Source: Agrococcus pavilionensis RW1
GTDB lineage: Bacteria > Actinomycetota > Actinomycetes > Actinomycetales > Microbacteriaceae
Assembly (NCBI RefSeq): GCF_000400485.1
Contig: NZ_ASHR01000028.1
Location: 62,001-126,000 of the forward strand
DNA length: 64,000 bases
Direction of reading: 5' to 3'
How positions within the stretch are numbered: the stretch's first letter is position 1; the number at the start of each line of letters is the position of its first letter. A program made the translations under genes and the position numbers. Positions 46,039 to 54,876 of this stretch are shown piece by piece. Under the pieces are notes generated by a model. It saw only the letters and a program-made list of their open reading frames with translations. It had not been told where the DNA came from and did not search any database.

Positions 46039-46068
46039 GACGGGGGCGGGCCGCAGCCCGCCCCCGTC
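46039..46068 (-). terminator. Terminator of the MT0933-like gene
   Basis: Perfect 13-bp stem gacgggggcgggc / gcccgcccccgtc with loop CGCA, 9 bp after the stop codon at 46078. Confidence 0.8.
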
Positions 46069-46077
46069 GCGCAGCGA

Positions 46078-46290
46078 CTACTGCTGCTGTTCCTGCCGCG
46101 CCTGCTGGTCGCCCTGGCCGACGGCGCCGTCGACGTGCTCCTGCACGCGATCCGTGTGCTCGGCGAAGCGGCCGCCCGACATCGAGTCGAACGCGTCGCC
46201 CGCGCCCGCGATGCCCTTGTCGCTCGCCTGCTCGCCGTGCTCGCTGTTCATGGCGGCCTTGCCCTTGTCCACGAGGTCGTCGAGACCCAT
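46078..46290 (-). CDS. MT0933-like small acidic protein (annotated antitoxin family)
   Basis: 70 aa: MGLDDLVDKGKAAMNSEHGEQ, ASDKGIAGAGDAFDSMSGGRF and EHTDRVQEHVDGAVGQ followed by a Gln-rich end. The repeated amphipathic helices match the MT0933-like family, labelled as antitoxin from one mycobacterial locus. No toxin gene is adjacent, and a structural or stress role as for CsbD-like proteins is equally possible. Ribosome site AGGAGG lies upstream of the ATG at 46290. Confidence 0.7.
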   Translation of the reverse strand: MGLDDLVDKGKAAMNSEHGEQASDKGIAGAGDAFDSMSGGRFAEHTDRVQEHVDGAVGQGDQQARQEQQQ

Positions 46291-46389
46291 GCGCACCTCC
46301 TGTCCACTCCGCGCGCCGCCGGCGGCGGCGCTGCCCGACCACAGAAGCACGATCCGCGGCCGCGCGGCTGGGAGTGCGGTGCGACTTGC

Positions 46390-46405
46390 TAGCGTCGCGG
46401 GCATG
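46390..46405 (+). promoter_or_regulatory. Probable leaderless promoter of the hutG-like gene
   Basis: TAGCGT (46390-46395) followed after seven bases by the ATG at 46403, no ribosome site. Same layout as before coaA and the GH15 gene. Confidence 0.45.
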
Positions 46406-47320
46406 CCCCCGCCGTCGACGCTCCCCCACGACCCGAGCTGGCCCCGCGCGGGGGGCTGGCCCGCGCTCGATGCGGTCGACGGCCCGCTCGACGCTGCCCT
46501 CGTCGGCATCGGCACGCACGCGACCTCGATCAGCCCGACCGCGGCGCACGGCACTCCGGGCGCCGTGCGCTCGGCGCTCCGCCGCAGCTCGCCGCACGCC
46601 GAGGGCGCAGACGTCGCGGCGCTGCGCATCGCCGACGCGGGTGACGCCCCGGATCCCGACGGCGACGAGCCGGCAGCGGCGCGCCTCGTCGCGCGTGCCG
46701 CGGCGCGCGCTCGGCTCGTGCTCGCGCTCGGCGGCGACAACGCCGCGACCGTGCCGGCGGCGCTCGGCGCGTGGGGCGAGCGCATCGGCACCGCGGGCCT
46801 CATCACGATCGATGCCCACCACGACCTGCGCGACGGCCGCAGCAACGGCTCGCCGGTGCGGCGGCTGCTCGAGGCGGGCCTCGACGGCCGGCGCGTCGTG
46901 CAGATCGGCATCCAGGACTTCGCGAACTCGGATGCGTACGCGCGCCGGGCGGCGGAGGCCGGCATCTCGGTCATCGGGCGGGACGCGTGCGAGGAGGCGC
47001 CGATGCGCGAGATCGCCGCTCGGGCGCTCGCGATCGCGGGCGCGGCCGGCGGCCCGGTGCACGTCGACGTCGACGTCGACGCGTGCGACCGGGCGGTCGC
47101 GCCCGGCTGCCCGGCCTCCCTGCCCGGGGGCCTCTCCGCGTGGCAGCTGCGGCAGCTCGTGCGGGCGCTCGCGTCGTCGCCCGCGGTGACGTCGATCGAC
47201 TTCACCGAGGTCGACGCATCCGCCGACGCCCCCGACGGCCGCACGGTGCGGCTCGTCGCCGTGTGCGTGCTCGAGGCGCTCGCGGGCCTCGCCTCGCGGC
47301 CCCCGGCGAGCGCGGCCTAG
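46403..47320 (+). CDS. hutG: Ureohydrolase, probable formimidoylglutamase (HutG-like)
   Basis: 305 aa, arginase/agmatinase fold. Manganese motifs: GGDNAATVPA (residues 111-120, where the family usually has GGDHS, so N113 replaces a metal-ligand histidine), DAHHD (137-141) and DVDVDACDRAVAPGCPA. Histidine utilisation genes hutI-hutU-hutH lie 3 kb away, so the likely reaction is N-formimino-glutamate to glutamate plus formamide. Agmatinase or another ureohydrolase cannot be excluded. Stop codon overlaps that of the convergent flavoprotein (shared CTAG). Confidence 0.75.
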   Translation: MPPPSTLPHDPSWPRAGGWPALDAVDGPLDAALVGIGTHATSISPTAAHGTPGAVRSALRRSSPHAEGADVAALRIADAGDAPDPDGDEPAAARLVARAAARARLVLALGGDNAATVPAALGAWGERIGTAGLITIDAHHDLRDGRSNGSPVRRLLEAGLDGRRVVQIGIQDFANSDAYARRAAEAGISVIGRDACEEAPMREIAARALAIAGAAGGPVHVDVDVDACDRAVAPGCPASLPGGLSAWQLRQLVRALASSPAVTSIDFTEVDASADAPDGRTVRLVAVCVLEALAGLASRPPASAA

Positions 47321-48420
47321 AGCCCGCGCATCGTGAACGCGGCGGCGAGCGCGCCGCGGGCGGGCGGGAGCCCGAGCGCTCGCGCGAGCGCGAGGCGCGC
47401 GGCGCGACCCGCGGGCTGCACGGGCGCGCCCATGCCCATGTTCCACGCCGCGCGCCGCATGGCACGCAGGGCGGCGCGCCGCCGCGCCGCCGCGTAGGCG
47501 GCGAAGGGATCGGGGCCGGCCGCGGCCGCGATCGCACGATCGAGCTCGAGCGCGTCGAGCCAGCCGAGGCTCATGCCCTGCCCGCCGATCGGGCTCACCT
47601 CGTGGGCCGCGTCGCCGATGAGTGCGATCGGGCCGCGCGCGAACGTCGTCGCGAGCCGCTGCCGCGCGACGAACGCGCTCGCGGGGGCATCGGACGGCAG
47701 TCGGGGCGGCTCGGCGAGCCGCGCGGCGAGGATGGCCTGCAGTCGCTCGGCGGTCATGGCCGGCTCGGGCTCGCGCAGCCGCGCGACCCACCGGCGGGCG
47801 CCGCCGGGGAGCGGGAACGACTCGACGATGCCGTCGCGCTCGAGGTGGAGCAGGGCGATGCCGCGCGCGCCCGTGCCGTCGGGGCCGTCCGCCATCGCGT
47901 AGGGGCCCGTGCCGCGGTGCGCGCGGACGCCGATGCCGGCGAGCTCGCGCACGGTGCTGCGGACGCCGTCGGCGCCGACGACCCAGCGGGCGTCGACGCG
48001 GCCCTCCGCCGTCTCGAGCGCGACGCCGTCGGCCGCGGCGCGGACCCCGGTGGCCTCCGTGCCCTGCCGCAGCGCCCCGGGGGCGAGCGCCGCGAGCCGC
48101 TCGCGCAGCAGCGCCTCGGTGCGGTGCTGCGGCAGCGTGTGGATGAGGTCGTCGAAGCGCAGCCGCGCGAGCTGCCGGCCGCCGGCCAGCGCGATCCCGC
48201 CCCGCACCCGGTGCCCCTCGGCTCGCACGGCGGCGCCGACGCCCGCGGCGTCGAGGGCGCGGAGGCCGGGCGGGTGGATGCCGATCGCGCGCGAGCTGCG
48301 CGACGGCGACGCCCGGCGCTCGAGCACGACGACGTCGATGCCCCGCTGCGCGAGCAGGCAGCCGAGCAGCAGGCCGGCGGCGCCGCCGCCGACGATCGCG
48401 ACGTCGCGGCGCTCGGTCAC
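47317..48420 (-). CDS. FAD-dependent monooxygenase of the type III PKS operon (SrsC-like)
   Basis: 367 aa. N-terminal FAD loop VAIVGGGAAGLLLGCLLAQRG with E/R motif, middle motif ADGVRSTVRELAG (DG motif, residues about 150-162) and the second FAD/ribityl motif GDAAHEVSPIGGQGMSLGWLDA. Class A flavin monooxygenase (UbiH/PHBH type). With a type III PKS and a methyltransferase upstream it matches srsC, which hydroxylates alkylresorcinols toward quinones. GTG start overlaps the methyltransferase stop as GTGA. Confidence 0.85.
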   Translation of the reverse strand: MTERRDVAIVGGGAAGLLLGCLLAQRGIDVVVLERRASPSRSSRAIGIHPPGLRALDAAGVGAAVRAEGHRVRGGIALAGGRQLARLRFDDLIHTLPQHRTEALLRERLAALAPGALRQGTEATGVRAAADGVALETAEGRVDARWVVGADGVRSTVRELAGIGVRAHRGTGPYAMADGPDGTGARGIALLHLERDGIVESFPLPGGARRWVARLREPEPAMTAERLQAILAARLAEPPRLPSDAPASAFVARQRLATTFARGPIALIGDAAHEVSPIGGQGMSLGWLDALELDRAIAAAAGPDPFAAYAAARRRAALRAMRRAAWNMGMGAPVQPAGRAARLALARALGLPPARGALAAAFTMRGL

Positions 48421-49127
48421 GGCACTCGCCGGACGAGCTCGAGCCGGTACGGGATGCCGCGGCGCACGCACCAGCCGGGCGGCGCGGCGGCGGCGAGCTC
48501 GCGCGCCGTGTGGCTGCGGCGGATGGAGGCGAGCCCGTCGGCGCGGATGAAGGTGCCGCGCAGGAGCGTCGGCTGGAACGGCGCGGTGCCCGCGGCGAAC
48601 GCGGCGTAGGCGAGCGCCGAGCGCGCGATGTCGCCGTGCACCGCGACGCCGCCGGGCCGCAGGAGTGCCTCGGAGTCGGCGAGGATCGCGCCGAGCTCGG
48701 CGCCCGAGAGGTGGTGGAGCACGTGGTTCGAGAGCACGACGTCGAAGCGCTCGCCCGCGCGCGCGAGGTCGAGCGTCGTCGCTTGCCGCAGCTCGAGTCC
48801 CGGCACCGGCGGGAGCGAGCGCGCGTACGCGATCGAGCGCGCGTCGGGGTCGATCGCGACGACCCGGAGGTCGCCGTCGGCGGCGGCCCAGCGCAGCAGC
48901 CGGCGCGGGAGGTCGGCGCCGCCCGTGCCGATGTCGAGCAGCCGCACCGTCCCGCCTGCGCGGAGCCGCGGCCGCACCCACTCGCGGTAGACGGCGCGGG
49001 GCGCCGAGACGACGGCGTTGACGATGCCGAAGCGCGCGTAGGTGCGCTCGAGCGCCCGCGGGTCGCACGCGGGGTCGTCCATCTCCTCCCGCACGTCGGG
49101 GTCGCGCGAGCGCAGCTGCGGCAGCAC
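48417..49127 (-). CDS. Class I SAM-dependent methyltransferase of the PKS operon (SrsB-like)
   Basis: 236 aa. Motif I VRLLDIGTGGADLPRRLL around residues 61-78, acidic residue in VVAIDPDARS, motif with FDVVLSNHVLHHL, and SEALLRPGGVAVHGDI. Substrate inferred from context: O- or C-methylation of the polyketide phenolic product. Start GTG at 49127 is 3 bp after the PKS stop, tight coupling. Confidence 0.85.
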   Translation of the reverse strand: MLPQLRSRDPDVREEMDDPACDPRALERTYARFGIVNAVVSAPRAVYREWVRPRLRAGGTVRLLDIGTGGADLPRRLLRWAAADGDLRVVAIDPDARSIAYARSLPPVPGLELRQATTLDLARAGERFDVVLSNHVLHHLSGAELGAILADSEALLRPGGVAVHGDIARSALAYAAFAAGTAPFQPTLLRGTFIRADGLASIRRSHTARELAAAAPPGWCVRRGIPYRLELVRRVP

Positions 49128-49130
49128 GCC

Positions 49131-50276
49131 TCAGCCCTCGACGGTCAGGAGCGCCGACTCGACGGTGAGGCCCGGCCCGAAGGCCATCGCCGCGACCCGG
49201 TCGCCGTCTTGCGCGGCGCCGCCCTCGAGGATGCGCTGCAGCACGAACAGCACGGTCGCGCTCGACATGTTGCCGAAGTCGCGGAGCGTGTCGCGCGCGG
49301 GCTCGAGCTGCGCCTCGGAGAGCGAGAGCGTCGACTCGACGTGGTCGAGGATGCTGCGGCCGCCGGGGTGGATCGCCCAGTGCTCGATCGGGCTGCCGAC
49401 GGCGCCGCCGCGGAGCGCCTCGACGAGCGACGGCTCGGGCTCGAGCAGCGGCTCGATCGCGCCGGTCACGTGCTCGCCGATGAGCGAGGGCACCGCGTTC
49501 GAGAGCACCATCTCGAAGCCGTGGTCGCCGATGCGCCACGCCATGTCGCCTTCGCCCTCGGGCGTCGTGCGGGTCGCGAAGCGGTCGAGGCGCAGCGCGC
49601 GCTCCCCCGGCTCGAGCGGCCTCGCCGTGACGATGCCGGCGCCGGCGCCGTCGCCGAAGAGGGAGGTCGCGACGATCGTGTCGGGGTCGTTGGAGGTGCG
49701 CAGGTGCAGGGTGCACAGCTCGACGCTCACGACGAGCACGACCGCCGACGCATCCGCCTCGCACAGCTGCGCCGCGAGCCGCAGCGCGGGCATCGACGCG
49801 TAGCAGCCCATGAAGCCGAGGTGGTAGCGCTGGACGCCGGCGGGCAGGCCGAGGTCGCGCGCGAGGACGAAGTCGGGCCCGGGCGCGTAGAAGCCCGTGC
49901 ACGAGACGGTGATGACGTGCGTGACGTCGCCCGCCTCGATGCCGGGCGTCGCCGCGAGCGCCGCCCGGCCGGCCTCGACGTAGAGGCGCGTCGCGTGCTC
50001 GGCGTAGCGGTCGTTGCGCAGCCGCGTGCCGGGGTCGAGGATGAGCCCGCTCGAGCGGTCGTAGAACTCGGGCTGCGCGACCTCGGGGCCGCTCGTCGAG
50101 AGCTCCTCGAGCACGGTGTAGCGGCGCCCGATGCCCGAGAGGCCGAAGGAGGTCGAGACGATGCGCTGGGCGAGGCGGCTCAGCCCCGGCTGGCCGCCGA
50201 AGACCTCCGCGACCTCGGTCTGCTGGAGCTGCGTCGGCGGCACTGCCGTCGACAGGCCGCGAAGTCGCACCGTCAT
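49131..50276 (-). CDS. Type III polyketide synthase (alkylresorcinol/pyrone synthase-like)
   Basis: 381 aa, chalcone-synthase superfamily. Catalytic triad C158 in HLGFMGCYASMPAL, H303 in HWAIHPGGRSIL and N336 in DFGNMSSATVLF. The Gly-Asp-Gly-Ala-Gly loop (FGDGAGAGIV) and length distinguish it from FabH, which is about 320 aa. Operon order PKS-methyltransferase-flavoprotein is that of srsABC in Streptomyces griseus, giving alkylresorcinols and their methylated/quinone forms from fatty starter units. Chain length and product cannot be read. Confidence 0.92.
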   Translation of the reverse strand: MTVRLRGLSTAVPPTQLQQTEVAEVFGGQPGLSRLAQRIVSTSFGLSGIGRRYTVLEELSTSGPEVAQPEFYDRSSGLILDPGTRLRNDRYAEHATRLYVEAGRAALAATPGIEAGDVTHVITVSCTGFYAPGPDFVLARDLGLPAGVQRYHLGFMGCYASMPALRLAAQLCEADASAVVLVVSVELCTLHLRTSNDPDTIVATSLFGDGAGAGIVTARPLEPGERALRLDRFATRTTPEGEGDMAWRIGDHGFEMVLSNAVPSLIGEHVTGAIEPLLEPEPSLVEALRGGAVGSPIEHWAIHPGGRSILDHVESTLSLSEAQLEPARDTLRDFGNMSSATVLFVLQRILEGGAAQDGDRVAAMAFGPGLTVESALLTVEG

Positions 50277-50309
50277 AGCGCGAGACTACGGCGCGCGTCC
50301 CTGAGGAAC

Positions 50310-51518
50310 CTAGGAGCGCGGGCGGAGGACCGCTTCGCCGCGGCGCCACACCGCGTGCACGAGGGGCACGCCCGGTCGGTAGGCGAGGTGCGTCGCCGAG
50401 GGGGCGTCGAGCACCTGCAGGTCGGCGCGCGCGCCGGGGCGGAGGCGGCCGAGCGGCGGGAGCGGCTGCCCGTGCCGGTCGAAGCGCGGCGCGTCGCGAT
50501 CGAGCGCGACGGCGCCGCCGAGGGTCGCGGCGCGCACGGCCTCCTCGACCGAGAGCCCCATCTGCAGCACGGCGGTCGCGACGCAGTACGCCATCGAGGT
50601 CGTGTAGCTCGAGCCGGGGTTGCAGTTGCTCGCGATCGCGACGACGGCGCCGGCGTCGAGGAGCCGCCGCGCGGGCGCGAGCGGCATGCGCGTCGAGAGG
50701 TCGCACGCGGGCAGCACCGTCGCGACCGTGCCGCGGCCGCCGTGCCACGAGTCGGCGAGCAGCGCGACCTCGTCGTCGTCGAGGAACGCGACGTGGTCGA
50801 CGCTCAGCGCGCCGAGCTCGACCGCGAGCCGCACGCCCGGGCCCGGGCCCAGCTGGTTGCCGTGCACGCGCATCGCGAGGCCGCGCTCCTTCGCCGCCTC
50901 GAGCACGCGGCGCGATTGCGCCTCGTCGAACGCGCCGCGCTCGCAGAACACGTCGACGGCGTCGACGAGCGGCGCGACGGCCTCGAGCATCTCGCCCGCG
51001 ACGAGGTCGACGTAGCCGTCCGCATCCGCCCCCTCGGGCACGAGGTGCGCGCCGAGGAACGTGACCGCGTCGGCGCGGCCGCGGGCGATGCGCGCCGAGC
51101 GGGCCTCGTCGGCGATCGTGAGGCCGTAGCCGGTCTTGACCTCGATCGCGGTCGTGCCGCCGCGCAGCGCCTCGTCGGCGAGCCGGTCGAGGGTCGCCGC
51201 GAGCTCGGGGTCGCTCGCCTCGCGCGTCGCGGCGACCGTCGCTGCGATGCCACCGGCGGCGTAGGGCTCGCCGGCCATCCGCGCCTCGAACTCCGCGGTG
51301 CGGTCGCCCGCGAAGACGAGGTGCGTGTGGCTGTCGACCCAGCCGGGCAGCACCGCGCGGCCGCCGACGTCGACGGCGTCGTCGGCCGCGGGCGCCTCGG
51401 CGGCCGGGCCGACCCACGCCACGAGCTCGCCCTCGAGCACGAGCGCCGCGTCGCGCATCCGGCCCAGCTCGTCGTCGTTCGTCGTGAGCTCGCCGATGCC
51501 GGTCACGAGGGTCGCCAT
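50310..51518 (-). CDS. hutI: Imidazolonepropionase
   Basis: 402 aa amidohydrolase. HxH metal motif [10 protein letters not shown] around residues 62-71, third ligand in [16 protein letters not shown] and metal Asp in SNCNPGSS. Opens the imidazolone ring to formiminoglutamate. ATG at 51518 is 2 bp after the hutU stop; a GTG six bases earlier (GTGA overlap) is possible. Confidence 0.95.
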   Translation of the reverse strand: MATLVTGIGELTTNDDELGRMRDAALVLEGELVAWVGPAAEAPAADDAVDVGGRAVLPGWVDSHTHLVFAGDRTAEFEARMAGEPYAAGGIAATVAATREASDPELAATLDRLADEALRGGTTAIEVKTGYGLTIADEARSARIARGRADAVTFLGAHLVPEGADADGYVDLVAGEMLEAVAPLVDAVDVFCERGAFDEAQSRRVLEAAKERGLAMRVHGNQLGPGPGVRLAVELGALSVDHVAFLDDDEVALLADSWHGGRGTVATVLPACDLSTRMPLAPARRLLDAGAVVAIASNCNPGSSYTTSMAYCVATAVLQMGLSVEEAVRAATLGGAVALDRDAPRFDRHGQPLPPLGRLRPGARADLQVLDAPSATHLAYRPGVPLVHAVWRRGEAVLRPRS

Positions 51519-51520
51519 CG

Positions 51521-53179
51521 TCACGCCCCTCGCCGCATGGGGATCGGGATGCCCTGCAGCTGCGCGAAGCGCTCGGCCTCGTCGTAGCCCGCGTCGACGT
51601 GGCGGATGACGCCCATCGCCGGGTCGTTCGAGAGCACGCGCTCGAGCTTCTCTGCTGCGAGCGGCGAGCCGTCGGCGACCGTCACCTGCCCCGCGTGGAT
51701 CGAGCGGCCGATGCCGACGCCGCCGCCGTGGTGGATCGAGACCCAGCTCGCGCCCGAGGCGGTGTTGACGAGCGCGTTGAGCAGCGGCCAGTCGGCGATC
51801 GCGTCGGAGCCGTCGCGCATCGCCTCGGTCTCGCGGTAGGGGCTCGCGACCGAGCCGGAGTCGAGGTGGTCGCGGCCGATGACGATCGGCGCCGAGAGCG
51901 TGCCGTCGGCGACCATCTCGTTGAAGCGCAGCCCCGCGCGGTGGCGCTCGCCGGCGCCGAGCCAGCAGATGCGCGCGGGGAGCCCCTGGAAGTGCACCCG
52001 CTCCTGCGCCATGCGGATCCAGCGGTGCAGGTGCGCGTCGTCGGGGAAGAGCTCGAGGATCGCCTCGTCGGTGCGGCGGATGTCCTCGGGGTCGCCCGAG
52101 AGCGCCGCCCAGCGGAAGGGGCCCTTGCCCTCGCAGAAGAGCGGCCGGATGTAGGCGGGCACGAAGCCGGGGAACGCGAACGCGTCGGCGAAGCCGCCGA
52201 GCTGCGCCTCGGCGCGGATCGAGTTGCCGTAGTCGAAGACCTCCGCGCCCGCGCGCTGGAAGCCGACCATCGCCTCGACGTGGCGCGCCATCGAGGCGCG
52301 GGCGCGCTCGGTGAAGGCCGCGGGGTCGCGCTCGCGCTCGGCCGCCCAGTCGTCGAACGCGACGCCGCTCGGGAGGTACGCGAGCGGGTCGTGCGCGCTC
52401 GTCTGATCGGTGACGACGTCGATCGGCGCGCCCATCGCGAGCAGCGCCGGCACGACGTCGGCGGCGTTCGCGTGGAGGCCGATCGAGAGCGCCCGCCCGG
52501 CGTCCCTCGCCTCGATCGCGCGAGCGAGCGCATCCGCCACGTCCTCCGCCTCGACGTCGAGGTAGCGGTGCTCGATGCGGCGCGCGATGCGCGAGCGATC
52601 CACCTCGACGCAGATCGCGACGCCGTCGTTCATCGTCACCGCGAGCGGCTGGGCGCCGCCCATGCCGCCGAGCCCCGCGGTGAGCGTGATGGTGCCCGCG
52701 AGCGACTCGCGCCCGAGCTTCTGCGCGACGGCCGCGAAGGTCTCGAACGTGCCCTGCAGGATGCCCTGGGTGCCGATGTAGATCCAGCTGCCGGCCGTCA
52801 TCTGGCCGTACATCGTGAGCCCCTCGGCCTCGAGCCGGCGGAACTCGGGCCACGTCGCCCAGTCGCCGACGAGGTTGGAGTTGGCGATGAGCACGCGCGG
52901 CGCCCACTCGTGGGTGCGCATGACGCCCACGGGGCGCCCCGACTGCACGAGCAGCGTCTCGTCGGCCTCGAGCGACTCGAGCTCGCGCACGATCGCGTCG
53001 AACGAGCGCCAGTCGCGCGCCGCGCGCCCCGTGCCGCCGTAGACGACGAGCTCGTCGGGGTGCTCGGCGACCTCGGGGTCGAGGTTGTTCTGCAGCATCC
53101 GCAGCGCCGCCTCCTGCGGCCAGCCCTTCGCGTGCAGCTCGCTGCCGCGGTGCGCCCTCACCTCGCGTGCGCCCTCCAT
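51521..53179 (-). CDS. hutU: Urocanate hydratase
   Basis: 552 aa, full length. NAD-dependent hydration of urocanate. [10 protein letters not shown] start region, [32 protein letters not shown]-binding loop (about 167-178), active-site CEGKGPFRW cysteine and [17 protein letters not shown] near the end. Middle gene of hutHUI; 49 bp from hutH. Confidence 0.97.
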   Translation of the reverse strand: MEGAREVRAHRGSELHAKGWPQEAALRMLQNNLDPEVAEHPDELVVYGGTGRAARDWRSFDAIVRELESLEADETLLVQSGRPVGVMRTHEWAPRVLIANSNLVGDWATWPEFRRLEAEGLTMYGQMTAGSWIYIGTQGILQGTFETFAAVAQKLGRESLAGTITLTAGLGGMGGAQPLAVTMNDGVAICVEVDRSRIARRIEHRYLDVEAEDVADALARAIEARDAGRALSIGLHANAADVVPALLAMGAPIDVVTDQTSAHDPLAYLPSGVAFDDWAAERERDPAAFTERARASMARHVEAMVGFQRAGAEVFDYGNSIRAEAQLGGFADAFAFPGFVPAYIRPLFCEGKGPFRWAALSGDPEDIRRTDEAILELFPDDAHLHRWIRMAQERVHFQGLPARICWLGAGERHRAGLRFNEMVADGTLSAPIVIGRDHLDSGSVASPYRETEAMRDGSDAIADWPLLNALVNTASGASWVSIHHGGGVGIGRSIHAGQVTVADGSPLAAEKLERVLSNDPAMGVIRHVDAGYDEAERFAQLQGIPIPMRRGA

Positions 53180-53228
53180 GGCGTCCTCCTGTCCCTGTCG
53201 ATCGTTCCGTCTCCGTCGTGCAAGCGCG

Positions 53229-54785
53229 TCATCGCGCGGCGGCGGCAGCGGGCGCCCAGGCGTCGGCCGAGCCGAGCAGGTCCGCCGCCACGAGCGCCCT
53301 GCCGCCGACGACGAAGGCGACAGATGCCTCGATGTCGCGGGCGAGGAAGCGGTCGGGCCCGATGCCCGGCACGCTCCTGCGCAGGTGCTCGACGACGCGG
53401 CCGGTCCGGGGCCCGGGCGCGTCGTCGCGCAGCTCGATGCCGCGCGCCGCCGTCATGATCTCGATCGCGAGCACGCGCCCGAGCCCGTCGATCGCGCGGC
53501 GCAGCTTGCGCGCGGCGCCCCAGCCCATCGAGACGTGGTCCTCCTGCATCGCGCTCGAGGGGATCGAGTCGACCGAGGCGGGCGCCGCGAGCCGTTTGAG
53601 CTCGGAGACGATGCCGGCCTGCGTGTACTGCGCGATCATGAGGCCCGAGTCGACGCCCGGGTCGTCGGCGAGGAACGGCGGCAGGCCGAAGGAGCGCGCG
53701 GGATCGAGGAAGCGGTCGGAGCGGCGCTCGCTCATCGAGGCGACGTCGGCGATCGCGATCGCGAGGAAGTCGAGCACCGCCGCGATCGGCGCGCCGTGGA
53801 AGTTGCCGTTCGAGACGACCCGGCCGTCGGGCAGCACGACCGGGTTGTCGATCGCGCTCGCGAGCTCGATCTCGGCGACGCGCGCGGCATGGGCGGCGGT
53901 GTCGCGCGCGGTGCCGTGCACCTGGGGCGCGCAGCGCAGCGAGTAGGCGTCCTGCACGCGCGTGTCCTCGGGGCCCTTGTGGCTCGCGACGATCGGGCTG
54001 CCCTCGAGCAGCGCCGCGATGTTCGCCGCGCTCGCCGCCTGCCCGGGGTGCGGGCGCAGCGCCATGAGCTCGGGCGCGAACGGCGCGTCGGTGCCGAGCA
54101 GCCCCTCGACGCTCATCGCCGCGGCGAGGTCGGCCGCGTCGAGCAGCTTGTCGAGGTCGGCGAGCGCGAGGCACAGCATCGCGAGCATGCCGTCGGTGCC
54201 GTTGACGAGCGCGAGCCCCTCCTTCTCGGCGAGCACGACGGGAGCGAGCCCGGCGCGCTCGAGCGCGGTCGACGCATCCATCACCTCGCCGCCCAGCTCC
54301 ACGACCCCCTCCCCCATCGCCGCGAGCGCGACGTGCGAGAGCGGCGCGAGGTCGCCCGAGCAGCCGAGCGAGCCGTACTCGCCGACGACCGGCGTGATGC
54401 CGGCGTTGAGCATGCCGGCGTAGCGCTCGGCGGTCGCTCGGCGGACGCCCGTGCGGCCCGTCGCGAGCGTCTGGAGCCGCAGGAGCATGAGGCCGCGCAC
54501 GACCTCGCGCTCGACCGCCTCGCCGCTCGAGGCGGCGTGCGAGCGGATGAGCGACTGCTGCAAGCGCGTGCGGTCGCCGGGCGCGATCGCCGTGTTCGCG
54601 AGCGCCCCGAAGCCGGTCGAGATGCCGTAGTGGGGCCGCTCGTCGGCCGCGAGCGCGTCGATCACGTCGCGCGCCGCGTCGATGCGCGCGAGCGCCGCGT
54701 CGCTGAGCGCCACGGGGGCGTCGAAGCGCGCGACCTGCACGACCTCGCGTCGGGTGAGGGGGTTGTCGCCGATGACCACTGCCAC
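53229..54785 (-). CDS. hutH: Histidine ammonia-lyase
   Basis: 518 aa. Deaminates histidine to urocanate. The MIO prosthetic group forms from C142-S143-G144 in [14 protein letters not shown] (Ala-Ser-Gly in most bacteria, Cys-Ser-Gly is known in actinobacterial enzymes). [12 protein letters not shown] with the catalytic Tyr, and [14 protein letters not shown] are conserved. Start taken as GTG 54785 ([15 protein letters not shown]), the nearest to the family N-terminus; GTG 54779 is possible. Divergent from hutR across a perfect palindrome. Confidence 0.95.
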   Translation of the reverse strand: MAVVIGDNPLTRREVVQVARFDAPVALSDAALARIDAARDVIDALAADERPHYGISTGFGALANTAIAPGDRTRLQQSLIRSHAASSGEAVEREVVRGLMLLRLQTLATGRTGVRRATAERYAGMLNAGITPVVGEYGSLGCSGDLAPLSHVALAAMGEGVVELGGEVMDASTALERAGLAPVVLAEKEGLALVNGTDGMLAMLCLALADLDKLLDAADLAAAMSVEGLLGTDAPFAPELMALRPHPGQAASAANIAALLEGSPIVASHKGPEDTRVQDAYSLRCAPQVHGTARDTAAHAARVAEIELASAIDNPVVLPDGRVVSNGNFHGAPIAAVLDFLAIAIADVASMSERRSDRFLDPARSFGLPPFLADDPGVDSGLMIAQYTQAGIVSELKRLAAPASVDSIPSSAMQEDHVSMGWGAARKLRRAIDGLGRVLAIEIMTAARGIELRDDAPGPRTGRVVEHLRRSVPGIGPDRFLARDIEASVAFVVGGRALVAADLLGSADAWAPAAAAAR

Positions 54786-54839
54786 GACCCCATCCCAGCG
54801 CGCTCGACCGCTCGGCGCACCCGCTCGCCGCATACTGGT

Positions 54840-54855
54840 GTCTGAGATCTCAGAC
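54840..54855. promoter_or_regulatory. 16-bp perfect palindrome between hutH and the IclR gene
   Basis: GTCTGAGATCTCAGAC, fully symmetric, in the 91-bp gap between the two divergent genes. CATACT (54831-54836) could be the -10 of the plus-strand gene, putting the palindrome on the transcription start; on the minus strand it would lie in the -35/spacer region of hutH. Likely operator of the adjacent IclR regulator. Confidence 0.65.
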
Positions 54856-54876
54856 TCTGTTGCGGGAGGCGGCACG

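Larger units (their letters stand above)
45722..46077. other. Leader and promoter region of the S10 operon
   Basis: 356 bp without a gene. Contains the S10 promoter (45955-45984), a long untranslated leader (about 45722-45948) with several short inverted repeats such as cagtgcactg, and the terminator of the MT0933-like gene (46039-46068). A regulatory leader structure is possible, but I cannot assign a known class. Confidence 0.6.

Noticed and set aside
46078-46290. Toxin-antitoxin pair at the MT0933-like gene
   Set aside because: No toxin-like gene is adjacent; the nearest genes are a ureohydrolase on the other strand and rpsJ.
49131-50276. FabH-type ketoacyl-ACP synthase III
   Set aside because: Length of 381 aa, the GFMGCYA cysteine context and the FGDGAGAG and GNMSSATV blocks fit chalcone-synthase-type enzymes, and the neighbours are a methyltransferase and flavoprotein, not fatty-acid genes.
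47317-51417. A 1366-codon minus-strand open frame extending upstream of the flavoprotein
   Set aside because: Only its last 367 codons resemble a protein family; the rest is the shifted frame of the methyltransferase, PKS and hutI genes.
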